64,000 bases of DNA from Rapana venosa (GCA_028751875.1 CM054157.1:4660894-4724893), one strand, 5' to 3'. Positions 48,123 to 61,290 are shown, numbered from the stretch's first letter. Numbers and translations are program-made. Notes: generated by a model from the sequence alone, not told the origin.

Positions 48123-48125
<3 letters not shown>
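46896..48125. other. Unassigned 1.2-kb complex sequence
   Basis: The longest stretch without recognisable repeats in the window. The open frames inside are short (under 101 codons) and match nothing I know. Confidence 0.45.
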
Positions 48126-48158
<33 letters not shown>

Positions 48159-48398
48159 TATGGAATTTATATAACGCTGAATCTTGTAAAGCAACAAATC
48201 AAAGCGCTCAGATGACTTTGTTTGTAATGCGTGTGTATGCGGTTTTTTCGTTTGTTTGTTTGTTTTTGTCATCTGTTCCCACCGGCACACAATGGCCTAC
48301 TCTTTCTTACAGCGGAACAGGATTTAACGTGCGCGCAAAATGTTCTGCATGCGTTCGCACACGGGGCCGCGGTTTATAGTCTCATCCGAAGGACTTAT
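48126..48398 (-). mobile_element. SINE-G with internal deletion, minus
   Basis: (AAT)n, TGTATGGAATTTATATAACG, CAAAGCGCTCAGATGACTTT, then a jump to GTGTGTATGCGGTTTTTTCG and a short (GTTT)n expansion, then the rest of the body to CTCATCCGAAGGACTT. The GATAATGGAATAAGCAC block is missing. Confidence 0.93.
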
Positions 48399-48860
48399 AT
48401 CATTATTTCTTATATTATTATTATCACTTATATTACAGTCCCCTCATGACCCCAAGCCTTTCCATCATTTTCTTTTCCTTCCAGTGTTAGGTACCCGACC
48501 CCCATCTCACCCTTTCTTTCTATACCACAAGGCAGTTCACCAAGTCAGTGGGCAATGGTGCTTGAGTGTCGCGTGACATTGTTCTGTGGATGCTTGCTGA
48601 GCGTGACTTTGTTCTGTGGATGCTTGCTGAGCATTGCCCCGGTTCACTTGGTGCAGCCCCGTTTTGCACGCTTCTCACCTCTCACCTTAAGGACGGGCAG
48701 TTTGCCATGGCTTTGTAGTGGTCTGCCAGGGTATATCCTTCTAAATCCAAGGGTAGAGACGGTGGTAAATGTTACCTGTTACTGTCTGTGGGTCTTTGAT
48801 GCTTCTTTTTTGAGTCTGCAGAAATGCAAATCATTTTGTATGACGTTTTGTTTAGTGTTT
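48399..48860. other. Mostly unassigned; one 30-bp tandem duplication
   Basis: GTGACATTGTTCTGTGGATG.. at 48573 is repeated as GTGACTTTGTTCTGTGGATG.. at 48603, including TGCTTGCTGAGC each time. The rest is complex and unrecognised. Confidence 0.5.
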
Positions 48861-50297
<1,437 letters not shown>

Positions 50298-50817
50298 GCA
50301 AAAGGATTAAATGTGGTAAGCTTTAAGCCCTTTCACAAGGGAGCAGTGGGTCGATTGAGGGACAAAACAAATCCAAAAACTGCAACCCCTCCCCTCCCAC
50401 CCCCACATGCAGTACAACCATCATTTTGATACGGTTACGACATCATGGAATTATTTACAATGGTACATTGATATTCAGCCAACTTATTGCTACACCACAA
50501 ATTTTTTGTACACTGTTTACAGTTATCAATGGATCAGTCATGATACACCCACGTTAAAATTTCCTGCATGAACAGATGCTTTCATATTTTCGTCCTGTCT
50601 TTTATGTGTATAACAGAGATAAATTGCGTTCTCTATCATTAGTTTTCTCAGAGTTTCTGTCAGCACATCATATCAGACAATGCGAGTTCAGATGTTATTC
50701 TTGCTTTCTGTTGTTCACAGCACTCACTCTCACAATCACAACACAGCTGCACATTCCGACACACTCTTCTCACAATCGGAACCAATATCACTCGCTTCTT
50801 CTGCAATGTCAGGTTTC
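50298..50817. other. Unassigned sequence
   Basis: Complex sequence with no recognised feature. Confidence 0.4.
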
Positions 50818-50850
50818 CCACTCTCTCTCTCTCTCTCCCCTTCTCTCTTT

Positions 50851-50881
<31 letters not shown>

Positions 50882-50902
50882 CCCTCTCTCTCTCTCTCTC
50901 AC
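50818..50902. repeat. (CT)n microsatellite
   Basis: CT repeats with CCC and TTT interruptions. Confidence 0.95.
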
Positions 50903-51170
50903 CCATTTCAAAAGCTATCTAATGAGTAGCCATAGAAGCTTTGGTCACAGCACACGGTCACTGCCTTAGTGTCGACTTTTTGTTCATCTGCCTTCCTTCA
51001 TACTGGGTGAAATAAGTAGTGCCCTGGTCTTCTCCTGCACTTGTCACTCTGCAGGAGGTCTGCCTGCTGGCCTCAGCTGACACATTCCGATTTCAGAGCA
51101 GCTCATTACTAAGTTCATAAGGAAACATTCAGATTTGCTTGTAAAAAGGCAGGAGAATAGTTTACGTAGG

Positions 51171-51173
<3 letters not shown>
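50903..51173. other. Unassigned sequence
   Basis: Complex sequence with no recognised feature. Confidence 0.4.
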
Positions 51174-51238
<65 letters not shown>

Positions 51239-51290
51239 CAGAGAGAGACAGAGAGAGAGAGAAAGAGAGAGAGAGGGGGGGGGGGGGAAG
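51174..51290. repeat. (GA)n / GACA tract with G-run
   Basis: GA and CAGA units ending in about 13 G. Confidence 0.93.
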
Positions 51291-52012
51291 GGGTAGGTGT
51301 GTGAAGATGCAGAAACAAAGAGAGTAATAGAAAAGGGAATTGTCTAGCACATAAATTTCAGAAAGTGCAGATGCCTTTTTATACTGAAAGAGTCCCCCCC
51401 CCCCCCCCACCCCACCCCCTATCCAACCCCCAACCCCACATGGGTGGGTGGGGTGTAGCATCGACTTCAAAACGGGGTATATTGATTCCCCTTCCCTCTT
51501 TCTAGTTGCTGGGAGTTACAGGAAAAAAAGAGACATGGCTATCCGCAGATGGCTCAGACAGTACATGGTGTCTTTTTTTTAAAAATCCATGCGTTCTTGA
51601 GATCAACATTGTAACGAAGACTGAGATGGGAGACATATAAGCGCGAAGGTGGAGATTTCGTTTCTGCTCTTTCTCGACTTGCCTTACGTTCTTCCAGCTC
51701 TCATTCTATCACTACTGACTTGTGAGACGGGTTTTTCTCTGTAGACAATGTTGTCCTGTGTCCAAGGGGGCTGATGCAAAGTTGAAGGTGACAGACAGTC
51801 TCAGAATCTCAGAATAACCAACAACTACAGTCTAAATGCCTCTGCCTTTGATATTCAAAAGATGAAACGGGCGTTATCTTTGAGCACAGCATGCTGCGTG
51901 CCTTCTAGCTGTTGATGGGATCTGCGAGTCTTTTCAACACTGGCATCTTGACTGAAACACGATGAGCCAGAATGCAAAACTTGCAACAGTGACACATCTT
52001 TTCTGGCGGCTA
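51291..52012. other. Mostly unassigned, with a C-run
   Basis: A C-run at about 51393-51408. The rest is complex sequence in which I recognise nothing. Confidence 0.4.
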
Positions 52013-52026
52013 GGCAAAGAGAGAGA

Positions 52027-52112
<86 letters not shown>

Positions 52113-52545
52113 GACAGGCAGACAGACAGACAGACAGGCAAAAGAGAGACAGAGAGAGAGACATAGTGACAGTCAGAGAGACAGACAAAGAGATACAGAC
52201 AGACAGGCAAAAGAGAGACAGAGGCAGAGAGAGAGAGACAGACACAGAGAGACAGACAGACAGACAGACAGAGAGAGACGGACAGACAGAGAGGCAGGCA
52301 AGCAGACAGACAGACAGACAGAGACAGACAGACAGACAGACGACAGACAAGGAGACACACACACACACAGAGCACAGGAATACTACCAGACAGACAGACA
52401 GGCAAAGAGAGAGAGACAGACAGACAGACAAAGAGAAACAGACAGAGAGAGAGAGACAGAGAGTCAGACAGACAGAGAGAGACAGACAAAGAGGCAGGTA
52501 GGCAGGCATAGAGAGAGACACAGACAAAGAGACAGACAGACAGTC

Positions 52546-52618
<73 letters not shown>

Positions 52619-52766
52619 CAGTCAAAACAGACAGACAGACAGACAGAGACAGAGACAGATATAGACAGACAGACACACAGACAGACAAGGACACACACAC
52701 ACACACACCACACACACACACACACACACAGCACAGCACAGCACAGCACAGCACAGCACAGGAATA
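52013..52766. repeat. (GA)n / (CAGA)n / (CA)n / (AGCAC)n compound array
   Basis: About 750 bp. The segment GACAGACAGG..GAATACTAC occurs twice (ending near 52384 and 52770), each time after CA repeats and AGCACAG, indicating a duplicated ~385-bp block. Confidence 0.92.
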
Positions 52767-52904
52767 CTACCGGCCAGAAAGAAAATGTATTAATCACAGG
52801 TTGTCGGATCCTTTTTGTACATTTGAGATGAACAAGGAACAGAGACTAGGGCGGAGCTATCGATCATGATGGCGGAAATGACTTAGCTCCTTGTTCCTCG
52901 TGGC

Positions 52905-53280
52905 TGCCCTAAATGACATGGAGGCAGCATTCTTTTGGTGTCCTTTTGCTTCACGTACTCTTTCATCCATTTTATCCTTTTCCTTGTCTGCCTTCGTGTT
53001 TGCCTTATTTATCTGTTCATTCATTTATGCAGCTATTTCTTTTCTTTTCTTTCATTTTTTTTCTTTTCTTTCCTTTCTTTGTTTCTGTTTTTTTCTGTCT
53101 TTCTTTCTTTCTTTTCTTTCTTTCCTTCCTTCCTTCCTTCCTTCTTTCTTTCTTTCTGTTTACTGTAAACGACATGAAGGTAGGCTTCTGTGGTGTTTTC
53201 TTTCTTTCTTTCTTTCTTCCTTCCTTCCTTCCTTTCTTTCTTTCTTTCTTTCTCTTTCTTTCTTTCCTTCCTTCCTTTCT

Positions 53281-53311
<31 letters not shown>

Positions 53312-53500
53312 TTTCCTTCCTTCCTTCCTTTCTTTCTTTCTCTTTCTTTCTTTGCTTCCTTTCTTTCTTTTCTTTTTCTTTCTTTCTTTCCTTCTTTCTT
53401 CCTTCTTTCCTTTCTTTCTTTATGTTTACTGTGGAGACAGGCTTCTTTGGTGTTCTTTTGCTCCATGTGCTTTTTCATCTCGTGTTTGTCCTATTTATTT
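52905..53500 (+). repeat. ~257-bp tandem repeat, three units with (CTTT)n
   Basis: GACATGGAGGCAGCATTCTT (52915), GACATGAAGGTAGGCTTCTG (53171) and GGAGACAGGCTTCTTTGG (53432) start three related segments, each continuing with TGGTGT(T/C)..TTT. Each is followed by CTTT/CCTT repeats of about 200 bp. TTTACTGT precedes units 2 and 3. Long F/S/L open frames are artefacts. Confidence 0.85.
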
Positions 53501-53600
53501 ATTATTCATTTATTTATTTATTCATTCATTTATTCATTCATTCATTGCTTTAGTTATCCATTCATTTAGTTATCCATTCCTTCATTTATTTATTCATTCC
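53501..53600. repeat. (ATTT)n / (ATTC)n tract
   Basis: TTTATTTATTCATTCATT units. Confidence 0.9.
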
Positions 53601-53615
53601 TTTCTTATTTTTTCA

Positions 53616-53713
53616 TACTTTTAAATTGAAGATAATGGAATAATTAGTCAGGCGCTTTGATTTGTTGCTTTACAAGATTCAGCGCTATATTAACTCCATA
53701 CATCATCATCATT

Positions 53714-53763
<50 letters not shown>

Positions 53764-53773
53764 CATCATCACC

Positions 53774-53807
<34 letters not shown>

Positions 53808-53843
53808 ATAGTAGTAGTAGTAGCATCATCATCATCTTTTTTA
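53616..53843 (+). mobile_element. SINE-G tail, plus, with (ATC)n and (AGT)n
   Basis: A short GAAGATAATGGAATAA piece that reads as minus-strand SINE-G joins directly to a plus-strand terminus (GCGCTTTGATTTGTTGC, AGCGCTATATTAACTCCAT). (ATC)n to 53772 and (AGT)n to about 53822 follow. Confidence 0.8.
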
Positions 53844-54200
53844 ATCATGTGCTTTTTTTATATCCAGTCTCCGCGTACCTGCAGTCTTGTAGGTTTTTTT
53901 TTAATCCATTCCTACCAGAACAAATGGACTACTCGTCCGAAAGGGGGAATAGGTTTTAACATGTGCACAAGATGTCCTGCGTACATTCACACACGGGACT
54001 GTGGTTTTTAGTCTCCTCTGAAGGATTTTCGGGGGAAGTGGAGTCGGCATTTATGTTAACTCCAGGATGGGGGGGGGGGGGGGGGGGGAGAATTCCCTCG
54101 ACCGGACGTCTAGGTGGTGGTTCAAACCTGGGGCTTGACCACGGGCCATCAGATCACAAGCGCAACGCTCTAACCACCAGGCTTTTCTGTCCTTTCTGGT
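53844..54200 (-). mobile_element. SINE-G, diverged, type B head, minus
   Basis: ATCATGTGCTTTTTTTATATC, CAAGATGTCCTGCGT, TAGTCTCCTCTGAAGGA and GGAGTCGGCATTTATGTTAAC follow the body and linker order. A G-run of about 20 interrupts the linker. The head ends near 54190 (CTCTAACCACCAGGCT is the complement of its A-box region). Confidence 0.88.
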
Positions 54201-54392
54201 ATCCTGTCTTGGCTTGCTTTTTCTTGCCTTCCCTTGACACCTTTTTTGTGTGAAGCGCCGGTAGTCACGAGCTATATTAGATTCATGCTATTTTTGTTGT
54301 TGTTGTTGAATTTTTTTTTATAGGCATTTCATTTTATTTAAGATTTCCTTGAGAGAAAAAAAAAGAGGCAGGAGTGTGGAGTGGGAAGTTAG
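54201..54392. other. Unassigned sequence
   Basis: Mixed sequence with a short (TTG)n at about 54294-54307. Confidence 0.4.
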
Positions 54393-54441
54393 AGACAGAA
54401 AGAAAGAGAGAGAGAGACGAGAAGAGAGAGAGAGGGGGAGA

Positions 54442-54502
<61 letters not shown>

Positions 54503-54570
54503 GAGACAGACAGACAGACAGAGACAGACAGACCGACAGACAGACAGACCGACCGACAGACAGACAGAAA
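54393..54570. repeat. (GA)n / (CAGA)n / (CCGA) tract
   Basis: GA units, then GACAGACA and GACCGACA units. Confidence 0.95.
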
Positions 54571-55087
54571 GTGATAGAAAAGGGGGAATTTCTTGCACAC
54601 AAATTACTAGCACAGGTTGGTTTCTGATTTTGAGAAAACCTAAGTCAACTGTTGTCGGATTTGGGGTTTTAAATACTCCAGATCTGCGGATGCCAGCTCC
54701 CATACAGACCTACCCCCTGGTAGGTAAGCTTTCGTGTATAGGCAGAAACTGAAAAACTGCATACTGCTTCTTCATGTCATCATTCATGGAAATGCAAACC
54801 TTGTAGTGAACGCTTGGCCATACAGGGCAGGGGTCATGTAACGGTCAACTTTCTGTCAAGTGAATTTCGTGGAAGAGGATATGGAAGGTTTATTAGACTA
54901 CGTCTTCCATACGCGGGTCTTCTTTCTGTCTATGAAAAGCCCATCGCTATGTAAGAAAATCATCAATCTCTATGTTTGTTCAGCTTCTTTTTTTTCCGGG
55001 AATTTACAATCTCGTAAAGAGTTGGCCAACGGTGATTGTATATGGCTTTCTCTGATTAAGTTTTTTTGATAGGATTTTTCTAGGATT
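54571..55087. other. Unassigned sequence
   Basis: Complex sequence, no recognised feature. Confidence 0.4.
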
Positions 55088-55295
<208 letters not shown>

Positions 55296-55336
55296 ACATT
55301 GTGAAGGAAAGCAAGAGCAGGTAGCCAATTACAACT

Positions 55337-55337
55337 T

Positions 55338-55416
<79 letters not shown>
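55337..55416. repeat. (TA)n microsatellite
   Basis: About 80 bp of pure TA. Confidence 0.98.
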
Positions 55417-55419
<3 letters not shown>

Positions 55420-55469
55420 CTTTTACTAGATCTGAACAAAACTTAAAGATATATAGTCTATATAAACAC

Positions 55470-55814
55470 AGAGAGAGAGACAGTCAGAGACAGACAGAGA
55501 CAGAGTCAGAGAGAGACAGACTAGAGACAAAATGACTGAAACACACACACATACACACGCGCGTGCGCGTGCGCGCGCACGCGCGCGCGCGCGCACGAAC
55601 GCACGTACGCACTTACTTACTCACTCACTCAAAGAGGGAGAGTGACGGAAACACAGAGAGAGATAGAGACAGACAGACAGACAAAAAGAGAGACAGACGG
55701 AGAGACAGACAGACAGAAACAGATACAGAGAGATAGAGAGAGAACCGCACACACAGATCAAGAAAGAATAAAAAGAAGAAAGAAAGAAAGAAAGAAAGAA
55801 AAAGAAGGAAAGAA

Positions 55815-55868
<54 letters not shown>

Positions 55869-55916
55869 TCTAGACAGACAGACAGACAGACAGATAGACA
55901 GACAGGCAGGCAGACA

Positions 55917-55970
<54 letters not shown>

Positions 55971-56080
55971 TCTCGACAGAAACAGAGAGGGAGAGACAGA
56001 GACAGACATAAAGAGAGAGAGACAGACAGGGGAGAAACGGTAGAGGGAGGGAGGGAGGGAGGGAAGGGAAGGGAGGGAGG
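55470..56080. repeat. Compound array: GACA, CG/CA, GAAA, GA, CAGA, CA, GGGA
   Basis: In order: GAGACA units; a GCGCGTGCGC-rich stretch at about 55555-55600; ACTC units; GACAGA; AAGAAAGA; GA; CAGACAGA; (CA)n at 55918-55968; GAGACAGA; and GGGAGGGA units near 56046-56082. Confidence 0.95.
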
Positions 56081-56262
56081 TGAACATCAATATAATCATC
56101 AAAAAGTGGCCAGCACCAAAAGCGATCGATAGTCATTCATTCCCTCAGGGCTCCGGGCCCTAACGGCGGAGGTTTTTCGAAGAAAACAGATCTTTATCCC
56201 CCCACCCTGATTATATCACCGCAACCCTTAGTGCACCAAATATATTGGCTGAGTGCAAAGTC

Positions 56263-56343
56263 GTGTTCTCTCTCTCTCGCTCTCTCTCTCTCCTCTCTCC
56301 TCTCTCTCTCCTCTCTCCTCTCTTCCTCTCTCTCTTCTCTCTC

Positions 56344-56374
<31 letters not shown>

Positions 56375-56378
56375 TGCT

Positions 56379-56416
<38 letters not shown>

Positions 56417-56501
56417 CTCTCTCTGCTTGCTCTCTCTCTCTCTCCCTCCTCTCTCTCTACTCTCTCTCTCTCTCTCTCCTTCTCTCTCTCTCTCTCGCTC
56501 G

Positions 56502-56561
<60 letters not shown>

Positions 56562-56578
56562 CCTCTCTCTCTCTCTCT
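56263..56578. repeat. (CT)n array
   Basis: About 315 bp of CT with C, TC and GC interruptions. Open frames of S/L on + and E/R on - are compositional. Confidence 0.96.
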
Positions 56579-56653
56579 GACGCACATGTCCTCCTGGTAT
56601 GCATTTTTGCAACCCCCGTCTCCGTTTCTTTATTTCGCTCACGAGCGTGCACG

Positions 56654-56654
<1 letters not shown>

Positions 56655-56684
<30 letters not shown>

Positions 56685-56716
56685 CATGCACTCACGCGCT
56701 CACATATACACATACA

Positions 56717-56789
<73 letters not shown>

Positions 56790-56800
56790 GGGGGGGGGAG
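56655..56800. repeat. (CA)n and (GA)n tracts
   Basis: CA at 56655-56680, then GA from about 56719 to 56787 and a G-run. Confidence 0.95.
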
Positions 56801-56962
56801 AACATCAAAGAAACAAGAATTAATCTGAGTTAATGTCAATAACCTGCAGAGGCATTAAGAACAAGGTACTTTACCCATATGTGACCAATGTAAAAGTTAC
56901 TTGCAAGAGCTGCGCATGGATACACACACACACACTCACAATCACACATAATTATATTATAT
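56801..56962. other. Unassigned sequence with short (CA)n
   Basis: Complex sequence. CA units at about 56922-56937. Confidence 0.4.
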
Positions 56963-56994
56963 TCAAAAGCAGACAATCAGTATACCACCACCCC

Positions 56995-57146
56995 CTCCCC
57001 ACACACATTATATTCATATTATTTATTCATATTTCATATATTTATATTGTTCCTAGATAGATGGCTTGATTTATAATAAAAAAAAAACGCAAATGCATTG
57101 CTTATTCAATGTACCATCTGGAAATAAAAATTTGACTTGACTTGAC
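56995..57146 (+). mobile_element. LINE-E 3' end with probable target-site duplication
   Basis: AGATAGATGGCTTGATTTAT, GCAAATGCATTGCTTATTC, TGTACCATCTGGAAATAAAA and two TTGAC units form a LINE 3' UTR end shared with 58162-58272 (inverted). The insertion lies between AAAAGCAGACAATCAGTATA.. (about 56963-56994) and AAAAGCAGATAATCAGTATA.. (about 57147-57174), a near-identical direct repeat of about 28 bp. The coding region is absent (5' truncated). Confidence 0.82.
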
Positions 57147-57174
57147 AAAAGCAGATAATCAGTATACCACCCCC

Positions 57175-57419
57175 ACCCCCACACGCACACACGCACGCAC
57201 GCAAGCACACAATCACCACATAACATAACATCACATCACATCACATTCAAAAGCAGGCAATCAGTATCACAATCAGTTATCCAAGGAGAGATATGACAGC
57301 GTCCATGATCACATTTAGCGCCTCTAGTCTGGCATCAATCCTGTCTTTGAATCCCTTACAACCACCAGATGTCCACAGCAGCTGCAGCCTGGAATTGATG
57401 GACTTTCCTCCTCAGACAC
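57175..57419. other. CA-rich stretch and unassigned sequence
   Basis: CACGCACAC units to about 57212, ATCACATCACAT units, then a third AAAAGCAGGCAATCAGTATC at about 57250. The rest is unrecognised. Confidence 0.5.
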
Positions 57420-57765
57420 ATGCCTGGAACGGTGTAGCCTGATGGTTAGAATGATGCGTTCCTGATCTGACCCTGGTTCGAATCTCGTTCAAGAGGATTT
57501 TTCCTCTAGAGTGTACATCAGTACTGACTCCACTCTCCCCCCAATTTTTTTTTTATGAGACTATAAACCGAGGGTCTGTGTGCGAACGCACGCTGAACAT
57601 CTTTCCCACATGTTAAAAACACCCGTACCACATTTTTGAAGAGCAGGCCATTGTATACCAGTGGAAACGGATGAAAAATTTACAAAACTGCATACACTCG
57701 GGGACTGGTTTAAAAAAACCCACATGTTTTGAGTGCTCATTATCCTCGAAATAAAAGAATACAGA
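57420..57765 (+). mobile_element. SINE-G with type B head, plus
   Basis: Head: GTGTAGCCTGATGGTTAGAA (A-box region, about 57432) and CTGGTTCGAATCTCG (B-box region, about 57473). Linker: ACATCAGTACTGACTCCACT. Body: GAGACTATAAACCGAGG to GCTCATTATCCTCG. The GTCCTTCGG start of the body is replaced by a T-run. Confidence 0.93.
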
Positions 57766-57975
57766 TTAAAGTATAAAGTATTCACAAACTAGAAGAAACT
57801 CCAGATTTTCTAACCATTAGCAAACCAAGAAAAAGTGACAGACTTCTTTGTCAGTGTTGTTGACCTTCTCTCTCATGGACACATCAGCAAGGTTAACACC
57901 CATTTCCTGACCAACAACTGTGTCAGTGTCCATTACAGTTGTGTCAATTTAGGCATCACATAATTGCTGTGCACA
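57766..57975. other. Unassigned sequence
   Basis: Complex sequence with no recognised feature. Confidence 0.4.
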
Positions 57976-58100
57976 CATGGATAGATAGATGGACAGATAA
58001 ATGGATAGATAGATAGATAGATAGGTAAGATAGATAGATAGATAGATAGATATAGAGAGAGAAGTAGATAGATAGATAGAGAGAGAGAGAGAGAGGAGAG

Positions 58101-58161
<61 letters not shown>
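57976..58161. repeat. (GATA)n and (GA)n
   Basis: GATA units to about 58080, then GA up to the LINE-E fragment. Confidence 0.97.
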
Positions 58162-58272
58162 GACAAAGTCAAGTCACATTTTTATTTCCAGATGGTACAT
58201 TGAATAAGCAATGCATTTGTTTGTTTTTTATCAAGCCATCTATCTAAGAACAAATTTCGTAATGATAATGCT
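58162..58272 (-). mobile_element. LINE-E 3' end inside (GA)n, minus
   Basis: AAGTCAAGTCACATTTTTATTT, CCAGATGGTACATTGAATAA, GCAATGCATTTG and AAGCCATCTATCTAAGAAC are the reverse complement of the copy at about 57045-57146. About 111 bp remain. GA repeats lie directly on both sides. Confidence 0.9.
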
Positions 58273-58334
<62 letters not shown>

Positions 58335-58372
58335 GAGAGAGAGGGAGAGAGAGAGAGGAGAGAGAGAGAGAA

Positions 58373-58409
<37 letters not shown>

Positions 58410-58420
58410 GGCAGACAGAG
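58273..58420. repeat. (GA)n / (CAGA)n, right flank of LINE-E
   Basis: GA units with GGA slips, then CAGACAGA units. Confidence 0.97.
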
Positions 58421-58828
58421 ACAGAGAGTATGGTCAACTGGAGGGCGTTGGCATAAAAGAAAGTGATTCAGTGCAGTTGTGAGATGCGCTGCACTTGCTT
58501 AGCTGAATCTACTCTTTCCCCGTAGCTGTTGGTCTCCCCTTCTCTGCTCTTCTCCTATCTCCGTGAACCTGACAAGGTGGCTTCTTTCTGTAACACTGTA
58601 AAGTGGGGTGTGTATTTGCTGACATGACCAGTTTGAAATAGTTGGGGGAAGTGCTTAGTCAAAGTATAACCGTTTTTCTGTCGCCTTCTTCAGTATTTTT
58701 ACCACAAGGTGAGGTAAATCTCTTATAAGACACACCTAGAGAGGCTTTCTATGGTGTTGGTAATCCAACAGGTTGGCATGGTGCTCAAGTAACTGGCAAT
58801 TTGAACCACAAAAAAACGAGGCAGCATA
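58421..58828. other. Unassigned sequence
   Basis: Complex sequence with no recognised feature. Confidence 0.4.
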
Positions 58829-59404
<576 letters not shown>

Positions 59405-60705
59405 TGCTGGGGTGGATTCAACTGAACTAGGTAAAAACTGGGATGGATTCAGCTGAACTAGGTAAATACTGAGGTGGATTCAGCTAACTACGTAAAAACC
59501 TGGGGTGGATTCAGCTGAAACTAGGTAAAAACTGGGGTGGATTCAGCTGAACTAGGTAAAAACTGGGGTGAATTCAGCTGAAATTAGGTAAAAACTGGGG
59601 TGGATTCAGCTGAAATTAGGTAAAAACTGGGGTGGATTCAGCTAACTACGTAAAAACCGGGGTGGATTCAGCTAAACTAAAAACTGGGGTGGATTCAGCT
59701 GAACGCTGTAAAAACTGGGGTGGATTCAGCTAACTACGTAAAAACCGGGGTGGATTCAGCTAAACTAAAAACTGGGGTGGATTCAGCTGAACGCTTTAAA
59801 AACTGGGGTGGATTCAGCTGAACGCTGTAAAAACTGGGGTGGATTCAGCTGACTACGTAAAAACTGGGGTGGAATCTGCTGAACTGTATAAAAACTGGGG
59901 TGGATTTAGCTGAACGGTATAAAAACTGGGGTGGATTCAGCTAAAACTAGGTAAAACCTGGGGTGGATTCAGCTGAAAGTAGGTAAAACCTGGGGTGGAT
60001 TCAGCTGAACGCTTTAAAAACTGGGGTGGATTCAGCTGAACTGTATAAAAACTGAGGTGGATTCAGCTGAACTAGGTAAAAACTGGGTTGGGTTCAGCTG
60101 ACCTATGTAAAAACTGAGGTGGAATTAACTAAACGCTGTAAAAACTGGGGTGCATTCAGCTGAACTAGGTAAAAACTGGGGTGGATTCAGCTGAACGCTT
60201 AAAAACTGGGGTGGATTCAGCTGAAACTAGGTAAAAACTGGGGTGGACTTAACTGAACTGTATAAAAACTGGGGTGGATTCAGCTAACTAGGTAAAAACT
60301 GGGGTGGATTCAGCTGAAACTATGTCAAAACTGGGGTGGATTCAACTGAAACTATGTAAAAACTGGGGTGGATTCAACTGAAACTAGGTAAAACTGGGGT
60401 GGATTAAGCTGAAACTAGGTAAAAACTGGGGTGGATTAAGCTGAACTATGTAAAAACTGGGGTGGATTCAGCTGAAACTAGGTAAAACTGGGGTGGATTC
60501 AACTGAAACTAGGTAAAACTGGGGTGGATTCAGCTGAAACTAGGTAAAAACTGGGGTGGATTCAGCTGAACTGTATAAAAACTGGGGTGGATTCAGCTGA
60601 ACTAAAAACTGGGGTGGATTCAGCTGAAACTTGGTAAAAACTGGGGTGGATTCAGCTGAAACTTGGTAAAAACTAGGGTGGGTTCAGCTGAACTGTTTAA
60701 AAACA
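59405..60705. repeat. 31-bp minisatellite, about 42 units
   Basis: The unit contains AACTGGGGTGGATTCAGCT followed by a variable GAAACTAGGTAAA segment. Units are 24-33 bp long because the AAACTAGGT part varies (CTAGGTA, CTACGTA, CGCTGTA, CTGTATA, or deleted). Ordered pairs of variants recur (about 59640-59700 and 59725-59790), showing block duplication. Confidence 0.97.
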
Positions 60706-61290
60706 CTTGCCACAGAAAGGACAAAAATAATAAAAGCGCAGAGAAAGAGAAAAGCAAAGAATCAGCAAAAGAAATTCAGCAAAAAAAAATCCTAAACTCT
60801 TTGTTACAGACACACTCCTAGGCCTTCCCCCCGCCTCCCTCACTCCCCCTCACTCCTTACCTCCACCTCCCCCGTCCCCTCTCTCCCTCCCACCTTCTTT
60901 ATCGACAAAAGATGTGGCAAGAAACTTATGGTGTGCTTGCTAATGTTTTTCAGCCTTTGAACACATCTTCCTTAGCGAAGCGTAATCATCGTGTTCCCAT
61001 TACTGTGGTACTTTTAACACTTGACTGTCCTCGTACTGATATCGATTTCGTGACCGGAAATTTTACATAGAAAGGGTTGATTTGGAATGTTTGAACGCTT
61101 TGTGCGTGCGTGCGTGTGTCTTCCGTGGCGGTTTGTCTCTATCTCGTTATGACCTGACTGTTTGTTTGCTCGCGTGTGAGTGTCTGTCTGTCCGTTCGTT
61201 TGCTTCATGGGCGTTGTTGTTTGTTTGTGTGGTTGAAGCTTCATGGACTGCATAGCGAATGTAAGCTGACTAGCTAGAAGAGATTAATAC
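60706..61290. other. Unassigned sequence
   Basis: Includes a C-rich CTCC stretch at about 60820-60895 and GTGCGTGC units near 61102. No gene recognised. Confidence 0.4.

Noticed and set aside
52891..53624. F/S/L-rich membrane-protein-like frames of about 220 codons
   Set aside because: CTTT repeats read as F, L and S in three frames; no stable membrane topology or conserved motif.
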